From Oxalicibacterium faecigallinarum (lineage in GTDB: Bacteria > Pseudomonadota > Gammaproteobacteria > Burkholderiales > Burkholderiaceae_D): a DNA stretch of 64,000 bases. Positions 1 through 8,618 of the stretch are shown piece by piece (the stretch's first letter is position 1; every line of letters starts with the position of its first letter). The DNA is taken from contig NZ_BMDI01000001.1 of assembly GCF_014635705.1 (NCBI RefSeq), positions 1 through 64,000 of the forward strand, given 5' to 3'. The notes beneath the pieces were generated by a model that had not been told where the DNA came from, ran no database searches, and worked only from the letters and a program-made list of their open reading frames with translations. The translations under genes were made by a program, and so were the position numbers.

Positions 1-1088
1 ATGACGCCGATGATGTCGACGATCTTGTTGGCCGATTCCTTGATCGAGCCCATGGTTTCCACCACTTGCGACACCACGCTGCCACCCTGCACGGCGACTT
101 CCGAGGCCGTCATCGCAAGCTGGTTGGACTGCCTTGCATTGTCGGCATTCTGTTTCACGGTCGAGGTCAGCTCTTCCATCGACGATGCGGTTTCTTCCAG
201 TGAACTGGCTTGTTCTTCGGTACGGGATGACAAATCCAGATTGCCGGTCGCGATTTGCGTCGAGGCGGTCGCGATTGTGTCGGTGCCTGTTCGCACTTGC
301 GACACGATGCGTACCAGGCTTTCGTTCATGTCTTTTAGCGCTTGCAACAACTGACCGGTTTCGTTTTTTGAATCGACAATGATATTGCTCGTCAAATCAC
401 CAGAGGCAACTTTCTCTGCAAGCCTCACCGCGCTATTCAGAGGGCGAGTGATGCTGCGTGTAATGAGATAACCAATACTGGCGGCGCTGAGTACGCACAG
501 TATGATCAAAGCCGTAATGAAGCCAAAATTGCGTTGGTAATCGGCATCACTTGCAAGATACTGGCGATGCGTTTCATTCAACTGCAATTCGATCAATTTT
601 CCAAGAGCCTCTTGCAAAGGATCCAGCGCAGGGTACAAGTCGCGTGCTGCAAAGATGCGCAACTGTTCCAGGTTCTTTGAGCGCACATGCTCAACAAGCT
701 GATCAACGGCCTTGTCGGCATTGGTGCTTACCTTCTTGAATTGATCTACAAGGATGAGCTCTTCCTTGGTGAGATTTGTTGCCAGATAGGCCGACCATTG
801 TTCGTTAATGATTTGGCGAGCCTGCAAGATGGACCGTACCCCGTCTTCTGCTGACATTGCACCATCGCGAACTTTATGGGCTGTATCTACAATCTGTACG
901 CTGTACGCATCCGAAACCAGCTTGATCTGTTTTAGCGGGATGACGCGATTCTTATAAACGGAATCCAGACTCTCTTTTGTAGAGTTCGCCCCATACAGCC
1001 CGATACCACCCACAATCCCAATACACAGGCACAGGCCAGTCAACAAGATCAACATCTTGTTGGAAATCTTCATTTTTTCCAGGTTCAT
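1..1088 (-). CDS. Methyl-accepting chemotaxis protein (C-terminus beyond window)
   Basis: Membrane chemoreceptor that relays ligand signals to the CheA/CheW kinase complex. Translating the reverse strand from the ATG at 1088 gives about 362 residues. They comprise a first membrane helix at about residues 11-31, a periplasmic four-helix-bundle-like sensor, a second helix at about 188-209, a HAMP linker (starting ITRPLNSAVRLAEKVASGDL) and the beginning of the methyl-accepting domain with typical LSSRTEEQASSLEETASSME. The highly conserved signalling hairpin tip is not yet reached when the window ends. AAGGGA precedes ATG 1088 at good spacing; an in-frame ATG at 1106 is a weaker alternative. The ligand cannot be inferred. 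Confidence 0.93.
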   Translation of the reverse strand, partial: MNLEKMKISNKMLILLTGLCLCIGIVGGIGLYGANSTKESLDSVYKNRVIPLKQIKLVSDAYSVQIVDTAHKVRDGAMSAEDGVRSILQARQIINEQWSAYLATNLTKEELILVDQFKKVSTNADKAVDQLVEHVRSKNLEQLRIFAARDLYPALDPLQEALGKLIELQLNETHRQYLASDADYQRNFGFITALIILCVLSAASIGYLITRSITRPLNSAVRLAEKVASGDLTSNIIVDSKNETGQLLQALKDMNESLVRIVSQVRTGTDTIATASTQIATGNLDLSSRTEEQASSLEETASSMEELTSTVKQNADNARQSNQLAMTASEVAVQGGSVVSQVVETMGSIKESANKIVDIIGV

Positions 1089-1518
1089 TATTTTTCCCTT
1101 GATCATGTTGCCGGCATGATCCGCGTCGGGTTGGACGCTATTTGTTGGTTATGCGTAGGATGGTCGTTCGGACAAATGTGGCGCGCATTTGTCTTCCTGT
1201 CGTTATTCAGCAAATTGTTGAAGACATCATCTGCTTATGTGTTGATGGCTGAACATAAGCGAGCGAATAGTTGCAACGAGTCCAGCTACAACGATCATTC
1301 AAATCGTCGCGTTGACATGAATGCGGCTTTACTAAACCAGATTTGCGAATAAAGAAGAGGGGTGATGTCGAGAATGCAGTATTGAACGTATGGATAATGA
1401 CTTCATGCCTCGATTAATTCAGCGCATGTTATCTGAGTGCGAGCACAAAATGTAACGTCCAGGCAAGAATGATCTGCCTGCTTTGTCATGGCGCTATTCA
1501 GAAGATTATTTTGTGCAT
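1089..1518. other. Intergenic region with no supported gene
   Basis: About 430 bases separate the chemoreceptor start from the rpmG terminator. The region should carry the chemoreceptor promoter, but I see no convincing sigma-28 (flagellar) promoter, RNA structure or repeat. A 78-codon open frame on the plus strand has no ribosome binding site or recognisable protein character. Confidence 0.5.
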
Positions 1519-1547
1519 AAAAAAGCCGCTCATCGAGCGGCTTTTTT
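1519..1547 (-). terminator. Intrinsic terminator after rpmB-rpmG
   Basis: An A-tract, GCCGCT/AGCGGC stem, short CATCG loop and T-tract form a symmetrical rho-independent hairpin just downstream of the rpmG stop on the minus strand. The flanking A and T runs allow it to work in both directions. Confidence 0.85.
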
Positions 1548-1562
1548 ATCGAACCAGACCAA

Positions 1563-1730
1563 TTACTTGATCTTGGTTTCCTTGTATTCCACGTGCTTGC
1601 GTGCCTTGGGATCAAATTTAATGATCGCCATTTTTTCAGGCATGGTGCGCTTGTTTTTCGTGGTGGTGTAGAAGTGACCCGTACCTGCGGTCGACTCCAG
1701 CTTGATTTTGTCGCGGCCAGATTTCGCCAT
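1563..1730 (-). CDS. rpmG: 50S ribosomal protein L33
   Basis: Small protein of the large ribosomal subunit near the E site. Translation gives 55 residues beginning [20 protein letters not shown] and containing [14 protein letters not shown], the typical L33 pattern. This copy lacks the CxxC zinc ribbon seen in some L33 paralogues, so it is the zinc-free form. It lies 24 bases downstream of rpmB on the same strand, giving the usual rpmB-rpmG pair, and is followed by an intrinsic terminator. AGAGGAACC precedes the ATG. Confidence 0.97.
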   Translation of the reverse strand: MAKSGRDKIKLESTAGTGHFYTTTKNKRTMPEKMAIIKFDPKARKHVEYKETKIK

Positions 1731-1754
1731 GATGGTTCCTCTTTATTCTGCTAG

Positions 1755-1991
1755 TTAGACTTTTTCGCCACGAGCGCGCATGTCGGCCAGAACGGCATCA
1801 ATGCCGATCTTGTCGATGACGCGCAGACCGGCGTTGGACAGACGCAGGGAAACCCAGCGATTTTCCGATTCAACGAAAATGCGGCGGTTTTGCAGGTTAG
1901 GCAAAAAACGACGTTTCGTTTTGTTGTTTGCATGGGAAACGTTGTTGCCGACCATCGGCCCTTTCCCGGTGACTTGGCAGACACGTGCCAT
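1755..1991 (-). CDS. rpmB: 50S ribosomal protein L28
   Basis: Large-subunit ribosomal protein. The 78-residue product starts [20 protein letters not shown] and has the usual basic stretch [18 protein letters not shown] and the C-terminal motif [18 protein letters not shown]. The alternative reading from 1984 is another frame and is not real. AGGGAG lies seven bases before the ATG. It is the first gene of a two-gene operon with rpmG, driven by a sigma-70-type promoter at 2032-2060. Confidence 0.98.
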   Translation of the reverse strand: MARVCQVTGKGPMVGNNVSHANNKTKRRFLPNLQNRRIFVESENRWVSLRLSNAGLRVIDKIGIDAVLADMRARGEKV

Positions 1992-2031
1992 GGCTTACTC
2001 CCTAAAAGATTCCAGAATTGGAAAAAACGAG

Positions 2032-2060
2032 AGTATAGCGAAAAAAATACGCTTATTCAA
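2032..2060 (-). promoter_or_regulatory. Sigma-70-type promoter of rpmB-rpmG
   Basis: Read on the minus strand, TTGAAT (2060-2055) and TATACT (2037-2032) are separated by exactly 17 bases, about 40 bases upstream of the rpmB start. Both boxes are close to consensus. Confidence 0.75.
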
Positions 2061-2155
2061 TGACTTGCGTAAAATAATTGTGTCTCTTTCGTTTTTCTAA
2101 ATTTAACAATTTAAGGTGCGTGAGGACACGTTTCTGTTTACGCTGGGGCGGTGTC

Positions 2156-2830
2156 TTATAACTGTCCGTGTTCAGCGAACGAATAAACGCGTGTTCCTGC
2201 AACAACAATGTGATCCAGCACCCGAATATCCACCAGTCCCAAAGCCTGCTTGAGCGTTTGTGTCACTGCATGATCTGCCTGACTCGGGTCGGGCGAACCC
2301 GACGGATGGTTGTGGGCCAATATCACGCTGGCTGCATTGTGTGCCAGTGCTGCTTTGACGACTTCACGCGGATAGACGCTGGCACTGGTCAACGTGCCAC
2401 GAAAGAGTTCTTCACACAGAATCAGGCGATTTTTGACGTCCAGAAACAACACGGCAAAGGATTCATGCGTGCGGTTTGCCAGTAAAAGCCGCAAATACTG
2501 TGTCACGGTTTGTGGTGAACTGAGCGTGACACCTTGTTCCATTTCTTCTGTCAGGGCGCGTCTGGCAAGTTCAAGCACGGCTTGCAGTTGCGCATATTTG
2601 GCGGGACCAAGCCCGTTGATTTTCGAAAAATCGTTGAGCGACGTGGAGAACAGGCCGTTCAGCGAGCCAAAATGCGCCACTATGTCGCGGCCCAGATCGA
2701 CGGCACTTTTGCCGGCAACGCCCACCCGCAGAAAGACAGCGAGGAGTTCAGCATCGGAGAGGGCGGTCGCACCGTGCTTGATCAGACGTTCGCGTGGACG
2801 CTGATCTTCCGGCCAATCGGTAATTGCCAT
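2156..2830 (-). CDS. radC: RadC family protein (UPF0758, JAB/MPN metalloprotease fold)
   Basis: The protein has 224 residues, the usual length. An N-terminal UPF0758 region ([17 protein letters not shown]) is followed by a helix-hairpin-helix-like [12 protein letters not shown] at about 71-82, and then a C-terminal JAB domain with metal ligands H173, H175 and D186 in [16 protein letters not shown]. The old link to recombination repair came from a mis-mapped E. coli allele; the true role of the family is unsettled, and the JAB motif implies a zinc-dependent hydrolase. It is transcribed toward rpmB but is separated from it by a promoter. Confidence 0.93.
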   Translation of the reverse strand: MAITDWPEDQRPRERLIKHGATALSDAELLAVFLRVGVAGKSAVDLGRDIVAHFGSLNGLFSTSLNDFSKINGLGPAKYAQLQAVLELARRALTEEMEQGVTLSSPQTVTQYLRLLLANRTHESFAVLFLDVKNRLILCEELFRGTLTSASVYPREVVKAALAHNAASVILAHNHPSGSPDPSQADHAVTQTLKQALGLVDIRVLDHIVVAGTRVYSFAEHGQL

Positions 2831-2967
2831 GGAGTTTCCTGTCTTGCAAGGAAAGCGGCGGCTGTGAGCGCTTTCAAGTCACGCTTCTTCGTTCTCTGAT
2901 GTGGTTGCAGGAGGCGTTCCCCCTGAAGCTGGCTTAAAATAGCGCAGTCTTGCTAACCGAAAATACA

Positions 2968-3423
2968 ATGTCGAATTTATCACAAGCCGTGGTAGGCGAA
3001 GGTACCCATCTCACACTGCATTACCGCCTTGCCGCAGAAGATGGTACCGATCTCATCACGACATTTGACGGTAATCCGGCGACCTTGCAACTGGGTACCG
3101 GGCAATTGGCGCCGTTTCTGGAAGCCTGCCTGCTTGGTTTGACGGAGGGCACGCATCAGACATTTTCGCTGGCGCCGGAGCAGGCTTTTGGTGCACGTAA
3201 TCCGGAGCTGGTGCGTCGTCTGTCGCGTGAAATGCTGGATCGCAATTCCGTTCCGGGCGAGGATTACGTGATTGGTGATCTGGTCGAATTTGCTGCGCCG
3301 AGCGGCGGCCAGTTTGCCGGTGTGTTGCGTGAGATCGATGCGGAAACAGCCTTGTTCGATTTCAATCATCCGCTTGCTGGACAATCGGTACGGTTTGAAG
3401 TCCAAATCATCGGCGTTCTGTAA
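2968..3423 (+). CDS. fkpB: FKBP-type peptidyl-prolyl cis-trans isomerase, SlpA type
   Basis: Cytoplasmic prolyl isomerase and chaperone. The 151-residue product from ATG 2968 (MSNLSQAVVGEGTHLTLHYR) shows the FKBP core with the insert-in-flap domain (LAPEQAFGARNPELVRRLSR) and the SlpA-type ending FDFNHPLAGQSVRFEVQIIG. An upstream TTG at 2950 is in frame but adds a non-conserved tail. It sits 60 bases before ispH, a pairing seen in many proteobacteria. Confidence 0.93.
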   Translation: MSNLSQAVVGEGTHLTLHYRLAAEDGTDLITTFDGNPATLQLGTGQLAPFLEACLLGLTEGTHQTFSLAPEQAFGARNPELVRRLSREMLDRNSVPGEDYVIGDLVEFAAPSGGQFAGVLREIDAETALFDFNHPLAGQSVRFEVQIIGVL

Positions 3424-3483
3424 AACGAATGTAAGTCGTGAAGTATTGGCCTGACAATACGCGGGCCTTCAAGGAAAGAACAG

Positions 3484-4419
3484 ATGGAAAGTGAAATTCT
3501 GCTGGCGCAACCGCGCGGCTTTTGTGCTGGTGTGGATCGCGCAATCGAGATCGTTGAACGTGCCTTGCAAGAGTTCGGCGCGCCGATCTATGTGCGGCAT
3601 GAGATCGTGCATAACGCCTATGTCGTGTCGGATCTGCGTAACAAGGGTGCCATCTTCATCGAAGAACTGGCGGATGTGCCAACCGGGAACACGGTCGTAT
3701 TCTCTGCGCACGGCGTTTCCAAAGCGGTACAGGAAGAAGCGAAAGAGCGCGGACTACAGATTTTCGATGCAACCTGCCCTTTGGTGACCAAGGTGCACAT
3801 TGAAGTGGAAAAGATGCGTCGTGATGGTCGTGAAATTATCATGATTGGTCACGAAGGCCATCCCGAGGTCGAAGGCACGATGGGCCAGACAGAAGATGGC
3901 ATGCATTTGGTCGAGACCGTCGAAGATGTCGAGCGTCTGCAAGTTGCCAATCCCGATCTGGTGTCGTACGTGACACAGACCACGTTGTCGATTGACGACA
4001 CGGCGGACGTGATTGCTGCGCTCAAGAAAAAATTTCCGAACATTGCCGAGCCGAAGAAGGCCGACATCTGTTACGCCACGACCAACCGGCAGGAAGCGGT
4101 CAAATTCATGGCGCCGCAGGTGGACGTCGTGATTGTGGTCGGCAGCCCCAACAGCTCCAACTCCAATCGTCTGCGCGAAGTGGCACGCAAGAAGGATGTG
4201 CCGGCGTACATGGTCGATAACGCGAGCTTGATTGATCCCGCCTGGATCGCCGGCAAGCAGCGCATTGGTCTGACCGCCGGTGCGTCCGCGCCAGAAGTGC
4301 TGGTGCAGGCAGTTATCGACAAATTGAAGGAGTTTGGTGCCAAGAGCGTGCGGCCGCTGGAAGGGGTGGAAGAGAATGTCACCTTCCCGTTGCCGAAGGG
4401 TCTCGGGGCACGCAAGTAA
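3484..4419 (+). CDS. ispH: 4-hydroxy-3-methylbut-2-enyl diphosphate reductase
   Basis: Last enzyme of the MEP isoprenoid pathway, reducing HMBPP to IPP and DMAPP with a 4Fe-4S cluster. The 311-residue protein carries all three cluster cysteines: C14 ([10 protein letters not shown]), C98 ([11 protein letters not shown]) and C196 ([11 protein letters not shown]). The catalytic glutamate is E130 in [23 protein letters not shown] gives a strong ribosome binding site. It is probably co-transcribed with fkpB. The next operon starts at its own promoter near 4462. Confidence 0.98.
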   Translation: MESEILLAQPRGFCAGVDRAIEIVERALQEFGAPIYVRHEIVHNAYVVSDLRNKGAIFIEELADVPTGNTVVFSAHGVSKAVQEEAKERGLQIFDATCPLVTKVHIEVEKMRRDGREIIMIGHEGHPEVEGTMGQTEDGMHLVETVEDVERLQVANPDLVSYVTQTTLSIDDTADVIAALKKKFPNIAEPKKADICYATTNRQEAVKFMAPQVDVVIVVGSPNSSNSNRLREVARKKDVPAYMVDNASLIDPAWIAGKQRIGLTAGASAPEVLVQAVIDKLKEFGAKSVRPLEGVEENVTFPLPKGLGARK

Positions 4420-4461
4420 TAGCAAGTACTAGCACTAAGGTAACAGCGCCAAGGGTATGGT

Positions 4462-4467
4462 TATAAT
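4462..4467 (+). promoter_or_regulatory. Putative -10 element of the liv operon leader
   Basis: A perfect TATAAT preceded by TGGT (near an extended -10) lies downstream of ispH. A transcript starting about seven bases later would contain the leader peptide at 4508 and the terminator at 4592. No good -35 box is visible, so the assignment rests on the -10 and the downstream leader. Confidence 0.5.
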
Positions 4468-4507
4468 CCTGCCCAGTTCATGGTTGATAAAAATGGAGAG
4501 TCTGCAT

Positions 4508-4576
4508 ATGGTGGTTTTACGTACGACCTCGATTATTTTTATCGATGCGATGATCGGCTCCGGGCGCGGGGCGTAG
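4508..4576 (+). CDS. Putative branched-chain amino acid leader peptide (attenuator)
   Basis: A 22-codon reading frame, MVVLRTTSIIFIDAMIGSGR plus two residues, begins with ATG preceded by GGAGAG at about eight bases. It is rich in regulated residues: Val at 2 and 3, Leu at 4, Ile at 9, 10, 12 and 16. It ends 15 bases before a perfect 11-bp terminator hairpin and 114 bases before livH. Ribosome stalling at Val/Leu/Ile codons would couple amino acid supply to termination, as known for ilv and leu attenuators. The peptide is too short for ordinary gene calling. A competing antiterminator pairing could not be settled by eye. Confidence 0.65.
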   Translation: MVVLRTTSIIFIDAMIGSGRGA

Positions 4577-4591
4577 CAACTTCATTTCCAG

Positions 4592-4625
4592 CGGCACCTT
4601 GATTCGCGTCAAGGTGCCGTTTTTG
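4592..4625 (+). terminator. Attenuator terminator ahead of livH
   Basis: CGGCACCTTGA (4592-4602) pairs perfectly with TCAAGGTGCCG (4609-4619) around a six-base loop TTCGCG, followed by five T. It lies before, not after, an operon and directly behind the short Val/Leu/Ile-rich peptide, which fits transcription attenuation. It could alternatively be a read-through terminator for ispH. Confidence 0.8.
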
Positions 4626-4690
4626 TTAGGTGGAACGATTATTGCGGTTACTGTCGCCGAAGTGACAGCGATGAAGAAGGGAAGACATTC

Positions 4691-5620
4691 ATGGATATTT
4701 TTGTCCAGCAACTGATCAACGGGCTGGTGCTTGGCAGCATGTATGCGCTGGTGGCACTGGGTTATACGATGGTCTATGGCGTGATGAATCTGATCAATTT
4801 CGCGCATGGCGATGTGCTGATGATTGGTGCGATGGCAGGGCTGACCATCCTGAGTATTCTGGAATCGGTCGCACCGGGCTTGCCCGGCGTCTTGCAGCTT
4901 GCCATCGCGATTCTTGGCGCGATTCCTGTTTGTGTGCTCGTCAATATCTTTATTGAACGCGTTGCCTATCGGCGCTTGCGTAATGCGCCGCGTCTGGCAC
5001 CCCTGATCACGGCAATTGGTGTGTCGATTTTGTTGCAGACGATAGCCATGATGATCTGGGGCCGTAGTCCGATTCCTTTTCCGCAAGTCATGCCGGCTGA
5101 GCCTCTGCATATCGGCGGTGCCCTGATTTCTCCAACGCAAGTCATGTTGCTGGTACTGGCCGCCATTGCGATGGGCCTGCTGGCATTGCTGATCGAGAAA
5201 ACCAAGCTGGGCCGAGCCATGCGTGCCACCGCAGAAAACCCGCGGGTCGCCGGCTTGATGGGCGTGGATTCCAATCGCGTCATCGTGATGACGTTTGCGA
5301 TTGGTGCAACGCTGGCAGCAATTGCCGGTGTGATGTGGGCGGCAAATTATTCTTCCGCGCAATTTGCGATGGGCTTTGTGCCAGGACTGAAAGCCTTCTC
5401 GGCTGCGGTGCTGGGTGGCATTGGCAATATTTATGGGGCGATGCTGGGCGGTATTCTGCTCGGCATTATCGAAAGCCTGGGTGCCGGCTACATCGGTGAC
5501 CTGACGGGTGGTTTTCTTGGCAGTCACTATCAGGATATCTTTGCCTTTGTGGTGCTGATCATTGTGCTGACCTTGCGTCCGTCCGGCATCATGGGCGAAC
5601 GTGTGCCCGATCGCGCGTAA
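4691..5620 (+). CDS. livH: Branched-chain amino acid ABC transporter permease LivH
   Basis: First of two inner-membrane permeases of a HAAT-family (Leu/Ile/Val) importer. The 309-residue product is almost entirely hydrophobic, with about eight membrane segments. It has the family start (QQLINGLVLGSMYALVALGY) and the permease loop GLKAFSAAVLGGIGNIYGAM near residues 234-253. AAGAAGGGAAGACATTC precedes the ATG. It is the head of livHMGF, with nine bases to livM. No periplasmic binding protein (LivK/LivJ) gene is in the operon or elsewhere in this window. Confidence 0.96.
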   Translation: MDIFVQQLINGLVLGSMYALVALGYTMVYGVMNLINFAHGDVLMIGAMAGLTILSILESVAPGLPGVLQLAIAILGAIPVCVLVNIFIERVAYRRLRNAPRLAPLITAIGVSILLQTIAMMIWGRSPIPFPQVMPAEPLHIGGALISPTQVMLLVLAAIAMGLLALLIEKTKLGRAMRATAENPRVAGLMGVDSNRVIVMTFAIGATLAAIAGVMWAANYSSAQFAMGFVPGLKAFSAAVLGGIGNIYGAMLGGILLGIIESLGAGYIGDLTGGFLGSHYQDIFAFVVLIIVLTLRPSGIMGERVPDRA

Positions 5621-5629
5621 GGACAGCAG

Positions 5630-6835
5630 ATGGCCAACTACTTCGACACTGCAGCCAATCCGCGCAAGGCCTATGGCAGCCTGATTGCACTTTTGCTGGT
5701 TGCGTTGATTTTTCCATTCGTGGCGCAACACTTTGGTAATTCGTGGGTACGCATCATCGATCTGGCGCTGCTTTACATCATGCTGGCGCTTGGCCTGAAT
5801 GTGGTGGTCGGTTTTGCCGGTTTGCTGGATCTGGGTTATATCGCCTTCTATGCGATTGGTGCTTATCTGACTGCGTTGTTGGCATCGCCCCAGTTTGCTG
5901 TCGTGCTGGAGTCCTTCGTCAATCAATATCCGATCATTGGCGAATCACTGATGACCTTGTTCGGGCCCGAGATTGCACAGGATGGCATTCATCTTTCGCT
6001 CTGGATCATCGTGCCGATTGCCGCGCTGGTGGCTGGTATCTTTGGTGCCTTGCTCGGTGCGCCAACGCTCAAGCTACGTGGCGATTATCTGGCAATCGTA
6101 ACGCTGGGTTTTGGCGAGATCATCCGCATCTTCATGAATAACCTCAACGGTCCGGTCAACATCACCAACGGACCACAAGGGATCAACATGATCGATCCGA
6201 TCCACGTGTTTGGCGTATCGCTCGCAGGCGAAGGCGGCAGTGTGATGATCGGCAGCTACGCCATGCCATCGGTCAATGCGCATTACTTTCTGTTTCTCTT
6301 GCTTTGTATCGCCATCATCTTCATTTCGGTTCGCCTGCAGAATTCCCGTCTGGGGCGCGCGTTCGTGGCGATTCGCGAGGACGAGATTGCAGCCAAGGCG
6401 ATGGGCATCAATACACGTAACGTCAAGCTGTTGGCGTTTGCAATGGGTGCGTCTTTCGGTGGTGTGGCTGGCTCCATGTTTGCGTCCTTTCAGGGCTTTG
6501 TGTCGCCCGAGTCCTTTTCATTGACGGAATCGATTGCCGTGTTGGCGATGGTGGTGCTGGGCGGGATGGGACATATTCCTGGTGTCGTGCTGGGTGGTTT
6601 GTTGCTGGCGGCCTTGCCTGAAGTCTTGCGTCATGGCGTGGAGCCGTTGCAGCGTACCTTGTTCGGTCATGTGATTGTGGATGCAGAAGTGTTGCGTCAG
6701 CTGCTCTACGGCTTGGCGATGGTGTTGATCATGTTGATACGTCCCTCCGGCTTGTGGCCGGCGCCACGCAGTGAAGACAGGCCGACTGCAGATGGCGATG
6801 CCGGGAAAAAATCAACCGATGTCGTGGCGGTATAG
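5630..6835 (+). CDS. livM: Branched-chain amino acid ABC transporter permease LivM
   Basis: Second permease of the importer. The 401 residues include many membrane spans and the typical LALGLNVVVGFAGLLDLGYI near the N-terminus. The cytoplasmic coupling region reads RLGRAFVAIREDEIAAKAMG and the loop reads SFSLTESIAVLAMVVLGGMG. A hydrophilic C-terminal tail (about residues 378-401) carries no recognisable domain. GGACAGCAG precedes the ATG. It nearly abuts livH and livG, so the operon is likely translated as a coupled unit. Confidence 0.96.
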   Translation: MANYFDTAANPRKAYGSLIALLLVALIFPFVAQHFGNSWVRIIDLALLYIMLALGLNVVVGFAGLLDLGYIAFYAIGAYLTALLASPQFAVVLESFVNQYPIIGESLMTLFGPEIAQDGIHLSLWIIVPIAALVAGIFGALLGAPTLKLRGDYLAIVTLGFGEIIRIFMNNLNGPVNITNGPQGINMIDPIHVFGVSLAGEGGSVMIGSYAMPSVNAHYFLFLLLCIAIIFISVRLQNSRLGRAFVAIREDEIAAKAMGINTRNVKLLAFAMGASFGGVAGSMFASFQGFVSPESFSLTESIAVLAMVVLGGMGHIPGVVLGGLLLAALPEVLRHGVEPLQRTLFGHVIVDAEVLRQLLYGLAMVLIMLIRPSGLWPAPRSEDRPTADGDAGKKSTDVVAV

Positions 6836-6843
6836 GAGTGACG

Positions 6844-7632
6844 ATGACGACAACGGCAAGCAACAGTGGTGACATCGTTCTCGATATTTCCGGCGTCAAC
6901 AAGCGCTTCGGCGGCTTGCAGGCCTTATCGGATGTCAATGTCCGCATACAGCGTGGGCAGATTTACGGTTTGATCGGACCGAATGGTGCGGGCAAGACGA
7001 CGTTCTTCAATGTAATTACCGGACTGTATCAGCCGGATAGCGGCAGTTTTCACCTTGACGGCAAACCGTACTCGCCTTCGGCACCGCATGAAGTGGCAAA
7101 AGCCGGTATTGCCCGGACTTTCCAGAACATTCGTCTGTTCGGTGAAATGACCGCGCTGGAAAATGTCATGGTCGGCCGCCATGTCCGCACGCATCAGGGT
7201 TTGTTGGGCGCTGTTTTTCATCATGGGGCGGCTCGCCGGGAAGAGGCGGCGATTCGCGCACGGGCGATGGAGTTACTGGATTTTGTGGGCATTGCGCCTT
7301 TTGCGGCACGCACGGCACGGCATCTGTCTTATGGCGATCAGCGTCGGCTGGAAATTGCGCGCGCCCTGGCAACCGAGCCTTTGCTATTGGCTCTTGATGA
7401 GCCGGCGGCAGGCATGAACGCTACCGAGAAACTCGGTTTGCGCGAACTGCTGGTCAGGATCAAGGCGGAAGGAAAAACGATTTTGTTGATCGAGCACGAC
7501 GTCAAGCTGGTCATGGGTCTGTGTGACCGAATCACGGTACTGGATTATGGCAAGCCGATTGCAGAAGGCATTCCCGCTGACGTGCAAAGCAATCCTGCGG
7601 TAGTGGAAGCGTATCTCGGGAGCGGGCACTGA
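6844..7632 (+). CDS. livG: Branched-chain amino acid ABC transporter ATPase LivG
   Basis: One of two cytoplasmic ATPases powering the importer. Starting at ATG 6844 (TAGGAG just upstream; a GTG at 6838 is in frame but lies inside that binding site) the protein has 262 residues. Walker A is GPNGAGKT (45-52), the signature is LSYGDQRR, and Walker B is LLLALDEP followed by AAGMN, typical of LivG. Its stop overlaps the livF start as TGATG. Confidence 0.95.
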   Translation: MTTTASNSGDIVLDISGVNKRFGGLQALSDVNVRIQRGQIYGLIGPNGAGKTTFFNVITGLYQPDSGSFHLDGKPYSPSAPHEVAKAGIARTFQNIRLFGEMTALENVMVGRHVRTHQGLLGAVFHHGAARREEAAIRARAMELLDFVGIAPFAARTARHLSYGDQRRLEIARALATEPLLLALDEPAAGMNATEKLGLRELLVRIKAEGKTILLIEHDVKLVMGLCDRITVLDYGKPIAEGIPADVQSNPAVVEAYLGSGH

Positions 7633-8357
7633 TGACCAAGAATGTATTGAAGATTTCCGGATTGCGTGTTGCCTATGGCGGGATTCAGGCTGTCAAAGGC
7701 ATTGATCTGGAAGTCAATGAAGGCGAACTGATTACCCTGATCGGCGCCAACGGTGCCGGCAAGACGACGACGCTGAAGGCGATTACGGGCACCTTGCCCG
7801 ATTGTCGTGTCGATGGTCATGTCGAATACGACGGCCAGTCCATGAAAGGACTGCATTCGTTTGAACTGGTACAGCGCGGGCTGGCAATGGTGCCGGAGGG
7901 GCGGGGCGTGTTTACACGCATGTCGATTCACGAGAATCTGCTGATGGGTGCTTATACGAAATCCGACAAGGCGCTGATCGAAGCGGACATCGAAAAATGG
8001 TTTGAGGTTTTTCCTCGGCTTAAAGAGCGTTCGGCACAAATGGCAGGTACCTTGTCTGGCGGCGAGCAGCAAATGCTGGCAATGGCGCGTGCGTTGATGA
8101 GTCATCCCCAGCTGCTTTTGCTGGATGAACCATCGATGGGTTTGTCACCGATCATGGTGGAGAAAATCTTCGAAGTGATTCGCTCCGTATCGGCACAGGG
8201 CATCACGATTCTGCTGGTGGAGCAGAATGCGCGACTGGCGTTGCAAGCGGCGCATCGTGGCTATGTCATGGAGTCTGGCCTGATTACCATGAGTGGCGAC
8301 GCCGATTCGATGCTGGACGACCCGCGCGTACGACAAGCCTATCTCGGCGAGGGTTGA
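7632..8357 (+). CDS. livF: Branched-chain amino acid ABC transporter ATPase LivF
   Basis: Second ATPase of the importer, 241 residues. Walker A is GANGAGKT (38-45), the signature LSGGEQQ (141-147), and Walker B LLLLDEPSMGLSP (161-173). MVPEGRGVFTRMSIHENL is the LivF-typical Q-loop region. The ATG overlaps the livG stop by one base, indicating translational coupling. It is the last gene of the operon; no strong terminator is visible before the next promoter region. Confidence 0.96.
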   Translation: MTKNVLKISGLRVAYGGIQAVKGIDLEVNEGELITLIGANGAGKTTTLKAITGTLPDCRVDGHVEYDGQSMKGLHSFELVQRGLAMVPEGRGVFTRMSIHENLLMGAYTKSDKALIEADIEKWFEVFPRLKERSAQMAGTLSGGEQQMLAMARALMSHPQLLLLDEPSMGLSPIMVEKIFEVIRSVSAQGITILLVEQNARLALQAAHRGYVMESGLITMSGDADSMLDDPRVRQAYLGEG

Positions 8358-8453
8358 CACTCGCCCGCACCAAAAAATGGCAAATCACTCCCTGTTCAAG
8401 GGAGGGTGTTGCTCTCTCCAAAATAAAAATCCCCAATAAGTGACATGTTAGAT

Positions 8454-8480
8454 ATCAACACGCTTTTAAACGTGGTTGAT
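8454..8480. promoter_or_regulatory. Imperfect dyad next to the sigma-54-type promoter
   Basis: ATCAACACG and CGTGGTTGAT form an inverted repeat with one bulged base around an eight-base AT-rich centre. It lies directly upstream of the -24 element at 8486, a position suited to a regulator or to DNA bending. The binding protein is unknown. Confidence 0.4.
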
Positions 8481-8485
8481 AAAAA

Positions 8486-8502
8486 TTGGCATCAAGTTTG
8501 CT
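8486..8502 (+). promoter_or_regulatory. Sigma-54 (RpoN)-type promoter of the MFS-GGT genes
   Basis: TTGGCATCAAGTTTGCT has the invariant GG (8488-8489) and GC (8500-8501) separated by exactly ten bases and closely matches the -24/-12 consensus. Transcription would begin near 8513 and run about 160 bases before the transporter ATG at 8674. An enhancer-binding activator would be required; none is encoded in this window. Confidence 0.6.
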
Positions 8503-8604
8503 AGTTTTGCCTTGATCACTCTTCGATCAAAGGCGGCGCATCTTAATCCGGGAGATGTGCTTTTACCTTGACAAAGCTATTTACTGGGTCTAACTTCACT
8601 TAAA

Positions 8605-8618
8605 ACTGACATGTCAGT
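8605..8618. promoter_or_regulatory. Perfect 14-bp palindrome upstream of the MFS gene
   Basis: ACTGACATGTCAGT is a perfect palindrome 56 bases before the transporter start, inside the predicted leader. The eight-base core TGACATGT recurs at 8441-8448, upstream of the sigma-54-type promoter. The paired sites look like operators for a dimeric repressor, perhaps the nearby GntR protein, but this is inference. Confidence 0.45.

Noticed and set aside
1116-1352. 78-codon frame upstream of the chemoreceptor
   Set aside because: No ribosome binding site, no recognisable domain, and it spans the expected chemoreceptor promoter.
4517-5926. 469-codon antisense frame over livH and livM
   Set aside because: Composition (His/Gln/Arg-rich repeats) is a shadow of the hydrophobic permease codons; no homology or start signals.
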